From: Clostridiales bacterium
GTDB taxonomy: Bacteria > Bacillota > Clostridia > Oscillospirales > CAG-272
Direction: 5' to 3'
DNA length: 27,640 bases
Assembly (NCBI GenBank): GCA_004554105.1
Contig: SFNW01000014.1
Location: 1 to 27,640 of the forward strand
Below are positions 1-7,051 of the stretch, piece after piece; within the stretch, counting starts at the first letter, position 1; each line of letters begins with the position of its first letter. The position numbers and the translations under genes were made by a program. The notes under the pieces are model-generated. The model was not told where the DNA came from, ran no database searches, and saw only the letters and a program-made list of their open reading frames with translations.

Positions 1-9
1 CCGGATTAT

Positions 10-38
10 ATTATAACAAGCAGTTTGCGATTTGTCAA
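10..38 (-). promoter_or_regulatory. Perfect-consensus sigma-A-type promoter reading leftward
   Basis: Read on the minus strand, TTGACA (33-38) is followed by exactly 17 bp and then TATAAT (10-15). Both hexamers match the consensus at every base. It faces out of the window, away from spoIIE, so it serves a gene to the left that cannot be seen. Perfect consensus promoters are often found at stable-RNA or highly expressed genes, but which applies here is unknown. The rest of the 282 bp before spoIIE is AT-rich with no clear forward promoter. A TACAAT at 244-249 lacks a -35 partner. Confidence 0.75.
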
Positions 39-282
39 CATTTTTTTAAAAGAAAACAGAAAAAAGCCGCGCGGCACGCCGAAAAATTCGTTCTCCTTTT
101 TCCGACGGTGCACGGAAAAATATACCGATTTTCCCGTCGGAAATAGTCTGCTTTCCCATTTCCCGTTTTGAGGGACGAAAATCGGCGGAAAAAATCGCTT
201 TTGGGACACCGCGTCTCCGACGGCATTTTCACGGCGTCTTTTGTACAATGCGGACACATACCGAAGAAAGGATCTGCATAAA

Positions 283-2715
283 ATGAAGGACTTCCAAACT
301 GCCGTCGCCGACGGAATCGGCAAGGTCGGCGGCTTTTTCGATCGGGTACGCCGCCGTTTTGACACGCGGGAGGACGCCGCCTCGGACGGCGAAAAAATCG
401 CGCGCGGACTCAGAAAATTTTTTGCCCTGCTTGCGCCGGTCGCCTTTGCCGGACTGCTCGGGGCAAAGCGGCTGCCGCTCGGCATCTATCCGCTCGGACT
501 TTCGCTCGCCGCCGCGGGGTACGCCGACACGCCCGCGCTTGCGGTCGGCGTATTGCTTGCCGCGCTGTACGGGCGGAACATTCCGCTGCTGTTCGGCTGC
601 GTGACGCTCATTTTGCTGCGCGTTGTCTTTTCGCTGATCTTTGCCGACGGCGAGGGTACGCCGGTCAAACAAAAACTTTTTTCCAAGGAAAGCCGCGCAA
701 AGCTGTTCTGCGAGAGCGACACGCTGCGGCTCTGTTCGGCGTCGGTCGCGGCGTTTACGGCGGGCATGGCGCGAATGTTCTCGGGCGGCTTTTCGTTCGG
801 CGACCTGTTTGCCGTCTGTTTTTCGGTGCTGGTCTGCCCCTGCCTGACCTATCTCTATCTCGGCTTCACGGCGGGCGGCGAGCGCAAGAGCTTTCGCTTT
901 GAAGCGGGGCTTTGTGCGCTGCTCGTCTCCTTTGTTTACGCGCTCTCCGACCTGTCACCGCTCGGCTTTTCGACGGCGGCGGCAGCCGCGGCAATGCTCG
1001 CGTTTCTGACCGCGCGGCGGCGCGACCCGCTTGCGGCGGGCGTGCTTTCGCTGCTGATTTCGTTTGCCGCCGCGCCGTCGGTTTCCCCCGCGACAGCACT
1101 TGCCGCGGTCGTTTCGTCGCTGCTCTTTGCGCGCTCGTCTCTGCTTGCGCTTGCCTGCGGCGTCGGGGTTTTTTCGGGGGCAAGCCTGCTTGCGGGCGGG
1201 GTATCTCTGCTCCTTTCGGCACTGCCCGAAGTTCTCGTCGGTGCGGGGCTGTCGCTCACCATTCGTGACGCTGCGGCGGAAAAACTGCTGCCTATCGGCA
1301 ATGCGCGGCGGGAAAGCGGCGTGGCGGGCGAAATTCTTTCCTATAAAGAAAAGAGCGGGCGCGAGACGGTCAAGGAACTGTCCGAATCGTTTGAATCGCT
1401 TTCAAAGGCATTTTTCGAGCTGTCCGACCGCGAGAGCCGTGTCGGCATCTTCGACGTGCGGCGTATATGCGACCGCGTGTGCGACCGATTCTGCCGCCGA
1501 TGCGCGGCGTGTACATTATGTTGGGAGAGGGATTATGCCGTGACACTGGATACGCTCAATAAAATCAGCGCAAAGCTGTACAAAACCGGAAAAATCGAGA
1601 AAAAAGATCTGCCGCCCGAATTTCTCGCGCGCTGCACGAGTGCCGACCGCATCGTTGAGGAAATCGAGCGCGAAAACGCAAAGCTGCTCAAGGAAATGCT
1701 TGCGATGGACGGCAGCCGCCGTGCGGCGGTCGACTACGCCGTCTTTGCCCGCGTACTCTCGGAGGCGCTCGAAAAGAACGACGCCGAATACCGCCCCGAC
1801 GAGGCGGGTCGCGCCGCCGCGGTCGCCGCGCTGCGGCACATCGGCTTTTCGGCGGACAGCATCGGCGTATTCGGCGTGCGGAAAAAGAGCGTCTACGCCT
1901 TCCGCATCGGCGGCGGCGCGATGAAATGCACTGCCGACAGGATTACCGAGGCGCTGTCCGACGCGCTCGGCGGCGTATTTGAGCCGCCGGTCTTTGAATT
2001 TGCCGACGGCGGCATCAACATGATTGCCAAAAACGCGCCGGTCTTTTCAGCCGACTGCTCGATAGCCTCGTTCGCCTCGTCGGCGGGTGAGGAAAACGGC
2101 GACCGCGTGCGCTCGTTTGACTCGAAGAACGGCTGCTTCTACGCGCTCGTCAGCGACGGCATGGGCAGCGGCAGCGCAGCCGCCCGCAAAAGCGGCAAAG
2201 CCGCGCTTTTCCTCGAAAAAATGCTGCGCGCCGGCAACGGTGTTTCGGCGGCACTCGAGCTGCTCTCGGCACTGGCGCGCAGCGACGGCGAGGAGGGCTT
2301 CACCACGGTCGACCTCTTTGAGCTCGACGCCTTCACCGGCAGGGGGACCTTCTTCAAGAGCGGCGCCGCGCCCTCGTTTGTCAAGCGGGGGGAGCGGATT
2401 TTCAAGATTCGTTCGCGCACCGTGCCGATTGGAATTCTGGAGGACGTCGACGCCGAAAAGACCTCGTTTGACTGCGAGGACGGGGACGCGGTGGTCATTC
2501 TCAGCGACGGCGTGACCGAGGAAATCGAAGAGCCGCTTTGGCTATGCGAATTTTTGACCGGTGCAGACCTTTCGGCGTCCGACGCCGCCGCCCGCATCCT
2601 CACCGAGGCAAAGCGGCACACGCTCTGCCGCGACGACATGACCGCCGCCGTTCTGCATATCCGCAAGAGCGGCAAAGCCGCCGTTTCCGAAGAAAAAGAG
2701 GAGAAAAAAGCGTGA
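283..2715 (+). CDS. spoIIE: Stage II sporulation protein E (SpoIIE), membrane PP2C-type phosphatase
   Basis: SpoIIE sits at the polar division septum of sporulating cells and dephosphorylates the anti-anti-sigma factor SpoIIAA, which leads to activation of sigma-F in the forespore. The 810-residue product has the family's usual length and layout. An Ala/Leu-rich block of many membrane helices spans about residues 30-300. A regulatory region follows, with a cysteine cluster at residues 396-413 (C396, C400, C404, C407, C410, C413) followed by W-E-R-D-Y, typical of clostridial SpoIIE. The C-terminal phosphatase domain carries the hallmark SDGMGSG at 624-630 and a second metal-binding SDG at 741-743. 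I chose the ATG at 283 because GAAAGGA lies about 10 bases upstream; an in-frame TTG at 241 would add 14 residues but has no ribosome site. The gene overlaps the next one by 3-4 bases. Family assignment is firm; regulation is not visible. Confidence 0.95.
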   Translation: MKDFQTAVADGIGKVGGFFDRVRRRFDTREDAASDGEKIARGLRKFFALLAPVAFAGLLGAKRLPLGIYPLGLSLAAAGYADTPALAVGVLLAALYGRNIPLLFGCVTLILLRVVFSLIFADGEGTPVKQKLFSKESRAKLFCESDTLRLCSASVAAFTAGMARMFSGGFSFGDLFAVCFSVLVCPCLTYLYLGFTAGGERKSFRFEAGLCALLVSFVYALSDLSPLGFSTAAAAAAMLAFLTARRRDPLAAGVLSLLISFAAAPSVSPATALAAVVSSLLFARSSLLALACGVGVFSGASLLAGGVSLLLSALPEVLVGAGLSLTIRDAAAEKLLPIGNARRESGVAGEILSYKEKSGRETVKELSESFESLSKAFFELSDRESRVGIFDVRRICDRVCDRFCRRCAACTLCWERDYAVTLDTLNKISAKLYKTGKIEKKDLPPEFLARCTSADRIVEEIERENAKLLKEMLAMDGSRRAAVDYAVFARVLSEALEKNDAEYRPDEAGRAAAVAALRHIGFSADSIGVFGVRKKSVYAFRIGGGAMKCTADRITEALSDALGGVFEPPVFEFADGGINMIAKNAPVFSADCSIASFASSAGEENGDRVRSFDSKNGCFYALVSDGMGSGSAAARKSGKAALFLEKMLRAGNGVSAALELLSALARSDGEEGFTTVDLFELDAFTGRGTFFKSGAAPSFVKRGERIFKIRSRTVPIGILEDVDAEKTSFDCEDGDAVVILSDGVTEEIEEPLWLCEFLTGADLSASDAAARILTEAKRHTLCRDDMTAAVLHIRKSGKAAVSEEKEEKKA

Positions 2716-3209
2716 AAAAAGCCTGTTTTTACTTCGCCCTTGCGGCGGCACTGACGCTGTTTTGCCTGTTTTCCTGCGCACAGACCGACAGCCTGTACGA
2801 TGTGCTGCTCTCGGTGACGGCAAACGACGAAAGCCTGCCCGCAGGCAGTCTGCTTTGCTACGGGCGCGCGTATAAAAACGGCGTGAGTGATGATTTTTTG
2901 TCCGATTACCTCGGGCTTTCGGGCTATCCCGCGTTCAAGGACAAAATCGAGGAGATGGCGGTCTATTCGTCGCTCGGCGGCGCGTTTTGCGAGCTGGCGG
3001 TCATGAAGCTCTACAGCGCAAGCGATGCACAGGACGGCAAGCTCTTCTTTGAACGCCGCGCCGCCGAAGCCGAACGCGCCCTGAAAACCGCCGAAATCGA
3101 AGGCTATGCCGAAAACGCGCGTATCGAAACGCGCGGCAACTTCGTGATTCTTTCGATGATGCCCGACAACGACGCGGCAATCGAAAAGCTGAAAAAGGCG
3201 CTGGGGTGA
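2712..3209 (+). CDS. Small lipoprotein, DUF4358-like
   Basis: This 165-residue protein is predicted to be anchored outside the membrane. A signal peptide (residues 1-21, hydrophobic Ala/Leu/Phe core) ends in the lipobox LFSC with C22 as the lipidated cysteine. The mature part ends in a pattern resembling clostridial DUF4358 lipoproteins: an ELAV-like strand, a long Glu/Arg/Ala helix, a short NARIETRGNFVIL-like strand pair, and a final charged helix. That match is from memory of the family pattern and is moderate. The start is GTG at 2712, preceded by GAGGAG. It overlaps the spoIIE stop (GTGA), so the two are probably translationally coupled. Its role is unknown; the coupling suggests a sporulation or envelope link, which is inference. 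Confidence 0.75.
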   Translation: MKKACFYFALAAALTLFCLFSCAQTDSLYDVLLSVTANDESLPAGSLLCYGRAYKNGVSDDFLSDYLGLSGYPAFKDKIEEMAVYSSLGGAFCELAVMKLYSASDAQDGKLFFERRAAEAERALKTAEIEGYAENARIETRGNFVILSMMPDNDAAIEKLKKALG

Positions 3210-3227
3210 GAGAAAGGGCGCGTTTAT

Positions 3228-3301
3228 GGGGCGCTGCCCCAAAACCCCGCCAAAGGGCTTTTTTGAAAAAAAGCCCTTTGGAATCCCAAAAAACTTTTGG
3301 G
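3228..3301 (+). repeat. Dispersed multi-hairpin element after the lipoprotein gene (copy 1)
   Basis: Three adjacent hairpins lie 18 bp after the stop codon. They are GGGGC/GCCCC (3228-3240), a long stem beginning CCAAAGGGC (3250-3281, about 14 bp) and CCCAAAA/TTTTGGG (3285-3301). The order GC hairpin, ACCCCGCC spacer, CCAAAG stem, then AATCCCAAAAA recurs downstream of the V-ATPase operon at 6971-7039 in the same sense orientation. It probably acts as a transcription-termination or RNA-stability element, which is inference. Confidence 0.7.
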
Positions 3302-3333
3302 AAAAGGAAAAAAGACATAGCCGGCGCATAAAG

Positions 3334-3364
3334 AATAAAGCCGACGCACCGCGTCGGCTTTATT
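3334..3364. terminator. Bidirectional intrinsic terminator between convergent genes
   Basis: A perfect 14-bp stem, AATAAAGCCGACGC (3334-3347) against its complement (3351-3364), encloses a 3-base loop ACC. The A- and T-rich stem ends give a U-run in either direction. It separates the rightward lipoprotein gene from the leftward XRE gene, and the XRE stop codon (3360-3362) lies inside the stem. Confidence 0.85.
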
Positions 3365-3572
3365 CATCGAAATGTGGAATGCCCAGAATATAATCCGCGC
3401 TGACCTTGTAGAACAGGCAGAGTTTAATCAGATGTTCAATCGGCAGCGCGCGGTATCCGAGTTCATAGTTGGAATACACCCGCTGGTCAATGCCGAGCAT
3501 TTTGGCGACCTGCGTCTGCGTCAGGTCGTTGTCCTCCCGTAGCTCGCGGATTCGGTCGTTGTAATTCTTCAT
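3360..3572 (-). CDS. Small XRE-family helix-turn-helix regulator
   Basis: This 70-residue protein consists almost entirely of one Cro/CI-type helix-turn-helix domain. RIRELREDNDLTQTQVAKML covers helices 1-2 and the recognition helix follows in GIDQRVYSNYELG. The usual YKVSADYILG ending is present. It is a cytoplasmic DNA-binding protein with no ligand or effector domain. The ATG at 3570-3572 has a purine-rich ribosome site (GGAAGTGG) a few bases upstream. A perfect 8+1+8 palindrome directly upstream (3584-3600) overlaps a TATAAT-like -10, which suggests autoregulation. Its targets are unknown. It shows no toxin partner and no prophage neighbours, so it may be a stand-alone repressor. Confidence 0.88.
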   Translation of the reverse strand: MKNYNDRIRELREDNDLTQTQVAKMLGIDQRVYSNYELGYRALPIEHLIKLCLFYKVSADYILGIPHFDE

Positions 3573-3583
3573 TCCACCACTTC

Positions 3584-3600
3584 CTTATAATCATTATAAG
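3584..3600. promoter_or_regulatory. Palindromic operator candidate overlapping the XRE -10 region
   Basis: CTTATAAT-C-ATTATAAG is a perfect palindrome with 8-bp arms and one central base, ending 11 bp before the XRE start codon. Each arm contains TATAAT, so it can serve as a -10 element on either strand. No good -35 was found on either side. XRE repressors commonly bind such symmetric sites at their own promoter; binding here is inference. Confidence 0.55.
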
Positions 3601-3620
3601 AACAAAGTATAAATTCCCCA

Positions 3621-3870
3621 CGGCATACTATCGTTTGATAGTATGCCGCCAGCCGTATTCGCACTTTGCTTCCGGACGGGGTGGATTCGGATGCAGAATC
3701 CGTGAAAAATGTGTTCAAGTTGTATCGGGATGTTTTCCCGGTTTCGCGGAGCGAAATCGTCGGTGTTCAGCCGACGAAGGGGAAACTCCCCGAGGACTTT
3801 AGTCCTCGGTATACAGGCGACGGTGATTTTCGCGGAAATATGCAGAAAACCGCCCAAACGGGCGGTTTTC
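3621..3870 (+). ncRNA. Candidate structured RNA: serial hairpins ending in an intrinsic terminator
   Basis: This stretch has no convincing gene but contains successive hairpins. There is a 12-bp stem at 3621-3648 (loop GTTT), 6 bp at 3683-3701, 5 bp at 3726-3740, and 6 bp at 3742-3756 (loop GGA). There is then a 7-bp stem at 3757-3777, a 5-bp stem at 3779-3791, and an 8-bp stem at 3790-3809 with loop TTTA; these last two share bases 3790-3791 and so may be alternatives. An 11-bp terminator-like stem closes the region at 3845-3870. A weak forward -10 (TATAAA, 3608-3613) would start transcription just before the first stem. The compact stem series and the GACTTTAGTC hairpin resemble, loosely, ends of IS200/IS605-type elements or their guide-RNA scaffolds, but no transposase or TnpB is present. 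It could instead be a decayed element or the 3' region of yebC mRNA on the other strand. Strand and identity are uncertain. Confidence 0.4.
3845..3870. terminator. Intrinsic terminator downstream of yebC (bidirectional)
   Basis: An 11-bp perfect stem, GAAAACCGCCC (3845-3855), pairs with 3860-3870 around the loop AAAC. It gives TTTTC on either strand. It lies 83 bp beyond the yebC stop, with a smaller hairpin GAGGC/GCCTC (3885-3899) between. It probably ends the argS-yebC transcript and may also end the candidate RNA on the plus strand. Confidence 0.75.
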
Positions 3871-3952
3871 AACTTAAGCAGACAGAGGCGCTTTGCCTCA
3901 AATTTATAATCACCTTTCGCCGGTCGGTCTGTGCCGCATACGGCTGTCCTGC

Positions 3953-4675
3953 TCACTCTTCCCAGTTGTGGTAGACGTCGGAAACATCATCATTCTCCTC
4001 GAGCGCGTCGAGCAAAAGCTGCATGTGCTTGATGTCGTCCTCGCTTTCGAGCGTGATGTAGTTCGACGGAATCTTATCGGTCTCGGCGGAAACAATCGCA
4101 TAGCCTGCGGCTTCGAGCGCGTCCTTGACCGCATAGAGGTCGGACGGCACGGTGTAGATTTCAAAGCACTCGTCCTCGCCGCCGAAGTCCTCTGCGCCCG
4201 CTTCAAGCGCACATTCCATCAGCTTGTCCTCGTCGATTTTGTCGCTCTTTTCGATGACGATGACGCCCTTGTCCTCAAACAGGTAGCTGACGCAGCCGCT
4301 CTGTCCGAGATTGCCGCCGAATTTGTCGAAATAATGGCGCACTTCGGAGGCGGTACGGTTGCGGTTGTCGGTCATTGCCTCGACAATGACGGCAACGCCG
4401 CAAGGACCGTAGCCCTCATAGACCATTTCCTCATAGTTGACGTTGTTGTCGCCCGAAAACTTCTTGATGATGCGGTCGATGTTGTCGTTCGGCACGTTGT
4501 TTGCTTTGGCTTTCTGAATCAAATCGCGTAACTTCGAGTTCGAGACCGGGTCAGCGCCGCCCTCGCGAATCGCAACCGCCATCTCCTTGCCGATTTTGGT
4601 GAAGACCTTGGCGCGCTGTGCGTCGGTCTTCTCCTTTTTGTGCATAATATTTTTCCATTTGCTATGTCCGGACAT
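3953..4675 (-). CDS. yebC: YebC/PmpR family protein (translation or transcription factor)
   Basis: This 240-residue cytoplasmic protein has the family's normal length and its signature start, MSGHSKWKNIMHKKEKTDAQ. The acidic, three-domain YebC body follows, including YEGYGPCGVAVIVEAMTDNR at about residues 86-105 and the acidic C-terminus. The family was described as a DNA-binding regulator; more recent work on YebC homologues links them to relieving ribosome stalling at proline runs. Which activity applies here cannot be told from sequence. The ATG at 4673-4675 has GAGGTA seven bases upstream. The gene lies 19 bp after argS on the same strand, so it is almost certainly cotranscribed with that translation gene. 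Confidence 0.95.
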   Translation of the reverse strand: MSGHSKWKNIMHKKEKTDAQRAKVFTKIGKEMAVAIREGGADPVSNSKLRDLIQKAKANNVPNDNIDRIIKKFSGDNNVNYEEMVYEGYGPCGVAVIVEAMTDNRNRTASEVRHYFDKFGGNLGQSGCVSYLFEDKGVIVIEKSDKIDEDKLMECALEAGAEDFGGEDECFEIYTVPSDLYAVKDALEAAGYAIVSAETDKIPSNYITLESEDDIKHMQLLLDALEENDDVSDVYHNWEE

Positions 4676-4694
4676 GAATCTGTACCTCGTAGAA

Positions 4695-6392
4695 TTAAAT
4701 TTGTTCGGGCTTGCCCATGCAAATCAGGTCAAGCGCATTGCCGAGCACGTCGCTTGCCGCCGTGACAAGCGCGAGACGGGTTTCGCGGACGTCCGCGTCC
4801 TCTGCCGAGAGAATCGGGCATTCGTGATAGAAGCGGTTGAACGCCGCGCAAAGGTCGAGAATGTAGCGCGTGATGTTTGACGGCTCGTATTCCGCAATCG
4901 CCGCCTGTACGCGCTCGGGGAAGCGGGAAATCACCTTGGCAAGCTCGACCTCCTCGGGGGAAGTGACCTTCGGGTTTTCACCGTTTGCGGGCGCTTCCGC
5001 GCGGCGGAGAATGCTGCGCATACGCGCATAGGTGTACTGCGCGTAGGGACCGGTGTTGCCGTCAAACGAGAGCGCGTCCTCCATGACGAAATTGATGTCC
5101 TTGATGCGCCCGTTGGAGAGATAGTGGAAGACAATCGCGCCGACGCCGACCTGCTTTGCAACCTCGTCCTTGTTTTCGAGCGTCGGATTCTTTTCTTCAA
5201 TAATCGCGCGCGCCTTTTCGATTGCCGTGGCGAAGAGGTCCTTGAGCAGAACGACGTTGCCGGTGCGGGTCGCCAGCTTTGCGCCGTCAATCGACACCGT
5301 GCCGTAGGGGACGTGAACCAGCTTGTCGTACCAGTCGTAGCCCATCAGCTCGACGACCTTGAACCACTGCGCAAAGTGGAGCGACTGCCCCGCGCTCGTG
5401 ACGTAAATGCACTTGTCGAAGTTGTAGGTTTCTTTTCTGTAAATCGCGGCGGCGATGTCGCGCGAGGGATAAATCGACGAGCCGTCGTTTTTGAGAATCA
5501 GACAGGGCGGCATACCGTAAGGCTCGAGGTCGACAATCGAAGCGCCGTCGTCAATCTTCAGCAGCCCCTTTTCGCGCAGGGCCTCGACGACCGCAGGGAC
5601 TTTGTCGTAGTAGAAGCTCTCGCCTTTGTAGCTGTCAAAGGTGATGCCGAGCTGGTCGTAGGTCTTTTGGTACTCGCGCAGCGAAATCTCGATAAACCAT
5701 TTCCAGAGCGCAAGGTTGTCCTTATCGCCCGCTTCGAGTTTGGTAAACTCGGCGCGCGCCGCGTCCTCGAGCGAGGGGTCTTTTTCGGCTTCGGCGTGGA
5801 AGCGCACATAGAGCGAGACCAGCTCGTCGATTTCGCCCGCCTCGACCTTTTCGCGGTCGCCCCACTTGCGGTAGGCGACAATCAGCTTGCCGAACTGGGT
5901 GCCCCAGTCGCCGAGGTGGTTGACGCCGACGCAGTTCCAGCCCGCAAAGGCGTGCAGCTTTTTGAGCGAATGCCCGATGACCGTCGTGCCGAGATGCCCG
6001 ATGTGAAAGGGCTTTGCCACATTCGGCGACGAGTAGTCGAGGACGACGGTCTTGCCCTTGCCGTCTTCGCTCCCGCCGTAGGGCTTGTCCGCGTGCAGCG
6101 TGCAAGCAATGACATGCCGCACGAGGTATTCCTTATCCAAAAAGAGGTTGAGATAGCCGCCGGCAACCTGCACGCGACCGACCGCGGGGCAGGAGAATTT
6201 CTCCGCCAGCTCCGCCGCGATGGCGGGCGGCGCTTTGCGCATGGTTTTGCTGAGGCGGAAGCAGGGAAACGCGAGGTCGCCGAGCTCGGCGGAGGGAGGG
6301 TATTCGAGCGCGGCGCACAGTTCCGCCGCGTCGATTGCACCGCCCGCCGCGGTGCAGAGTGCGTCCGCGATCTGTTTCTTGATCTCTGTCAT
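4695..6392 (-). CDS. argS: Arginyl-tRNA synthetase
   Basis: ArgRS is a class I aminoacyl-tRNA synthetase that charges tRNA-Arg with arginine using ATP. The 565-residue product has the N-terminal Add1 domain (about 1-85). The class I HIGH motif is at 130-133, within S-P-N-V-A-K-P-F-H-I-G-H. The catalytic core includes the G-A-K-L-A-T-R-T-G-N segment, which stands where other class I enzymes carry KMSKS; many ArgRS enzymes lack the canonical form. The C-terminal DALR anticodon-binding domain ends in L-G-N-A-L-D-L-I-C-M-G-K-P-E. I placed the start at 6390-6392 because AGAGGAG lies just upstream; a reading frame 17 codons longer has no support and would run back into the promoter. It is first in a two-gene unit with yebC. 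No T-box leader is present. Confidence 0.96.
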   Translation of the reverse strand: MTEIKKQIADALCTAAGGAIDAAELCAALEYPPSAELGDLAFPCFRLSKTMRKAPPAIAAELAEKFSCPAVGRVQVAGGYLNLFLDKEYLVRHVIACTLHADKPYGGSEDGKGKTVVLDYSSPNVAKPFHIGHLGTTVIGHSLKKLHAFAGWNCVGVNHLGDWGTQFGKLIVAYRKWGDREKVEAGEIDELVSLYVRFHAEAEKDPSLEDAARAEFTKLEAGDKDNLALWKWFIEISLREYQKTYDQLGITFDSYKGESFYYDKVPAVVEALREKGLLKIDDGASIVDLEPYGMPPCLILKNDGSSIYPSRDIAAAIYRKETYNFDKCIYVTSAGQSLHFAQWFKVVELMGYDWYDKLVHVPYGTVSIDGAKLATRTGNVVLLKDLFATAIEKARAIIEEKNPTLENKDEVAKQVGVGAIVFHYLSNGRIKDINFVMEDALSFDGNTGPYAQYTYARMRSILRRAEAPANGENPKVTSPEEVELAKVISRFPERVQAAIAEYEPSNITRYILDLCAAFNRFYHECPILSAEDADVRETRLALVTAASDVLGNALDLICMGKPEQI

Positions 6393-6431
6393 ACGGTTCT
6401 CCTCTTTGGTAAAAGCATAGATAACTACATT

Positions 6432-6460
6432 ATTATATATCATGTTCCCGCCGTTTTCAA
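6432..6460 (-). promoter_or_regulatory. Sigma-A-type promoter of argS-yebC
   Basis: On the minus strand, TTGAAA (6455-6460) is followed by 17 bp and TATAAT (6432-6437). The argS start codon is about 40 bp downstream. It is one base short of consensus in the -35 and perfect in the -10. The leader is too short for a T-box or other riboswitch. Confidence 0.75.
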
Positions 6461-6515
6461 GGGGGTTCGTGTAAAAATCGCGCAGGATACGCTGCTGTTC
6501 GGCGCGATTTGATCA

Positions 6516-6542
6516 CCGTAGGGCGGGGGCTTGCTCCCGCCG
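6516..6542. repeat. CCCTACGG-edge palindromic repeat, GGGCTTGCTCCC core
   Basis: CCGTAGGG is followed by a short palindrome with core GGGGGCTTGCTCCCGCC. Further copies of this core type lie at 6648-6673, 6860-6885, 11393-11420 and 11689-11714. It faces the copy at 6648-6673, so the pair makes a long inverted repeat around the first duplicated unit. Confidence 0.8.
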
Positions 6543-6759
6543 TTTTAATATCAATCACAGAAAACCGCGCTGCAATTTTCAACCGACTCTTTTCACTTTT
6601 CACATTCTCTGCCCCTTTGCGTCGGTCCGGCTTGCGCCGCACAGACGCGGCGGGAGCAAGCCCCCGCCCTACGCCGAAAAGGGCAGAACCCGGTAAAAAT
6701 GATTTTCCAACCAAGCAAAAAGCCGCCTTTTGGCGGCTTTTTTGCAATCTTTTTCCAAA
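6539..6759. repeat. 221-bp tandem duplication, unit 1
   Basis: The unit begins GCCGTTTTAATATCAATCAC and ends just before the same sequence recurs at 6760. It contains a CCCTACGG-edge palindrome (6648-6673) and a terminator-like stem, AAAAAGCCGCC (6717-6727) against 6732-6742 with loop TTTT. There is no coding content. The surrounding 590 bp between ntpD and the argS promoter is wholly non-coding. Confidence 0.85.
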
Positions 6760-6975
6760 GCCGTTTTAATATCAATCACAGAAAACCGCGCTGCAATTTT
6801 CAACCGGCTCTTTTCATTCTCTGTCCCTTTGCGTCGGTCCGGCTTGCGCCGCACAGACGCGGCGGGAGCAAGCCCCCGCCCTACGCCGAAAAGGGCAGAA
6901 CCCGGAAAAAAAAGATTTTCCAACCAAGCAAAAAGCCGCCTTTTGGCGGCTTTTTTTGCAATCTTTTTTTCAAAG
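6760..6975. repeat. 221-bp tandem duplication, unit 2
   Basis: This is a near-exact second copy of 6539-6759, a few bases shorter. It lacks a short CTTTTCAC-like stretch found in unit 1. It again holds a CCCTACGG-edge palindrome (6860-6885) and the same terminator-like stem (6930-6955). High identity suggests a recent duplication. Confidence 0.85.
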
Positions 6976-7039
6976 TTTTTGGGATTCCAAAGGACTTTTT
7001 GTAAAAAGTCCTTTGGCGGGGTGCGGGGCGGCGCCCCGC
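6971..7039 (-). repeat. Dispersed multi-hairpin element after ntpD (copy 2), probable operon terminator
   Basis: Reading on the minus strand, away from the ntpD stop, there is a GCGGGGC/GCCCCGC hairpin (7023-7039), the spacer ACCCCGCC, then a 14-bp stem beginning CCAAAGGAC (6987-7016), then AATCCCAAAAAC. This is the same series as at 3228-3301, again within about 20 bp of a stop codon and in the sense direction. It probably ends the V-ATPase transcript. Confidence 0.7.
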
Positions 7040-7051
7040 GTCTCTCGCGGC

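Noticed and set aside
241..282. Upstream TTG start for spoIIE and a TACAAT -10
   Set aside because: The TTG lacks a ribosome site and the ATG at 283 has one; TACAAT has no -35 at proper spacing.
3666..3974. Open frame of 102 codons through the hairpin region
   Set aside because: No ribosome site, and its sequence is shaped by the stems; it overlaps the yebC end. It could be a remnant of a larger gene but no family was recognised.
6393..6431. T-box leader for argS
   Set aside because: Only about 40 bases lie between the promoter and the start codon; no room for a T-box.
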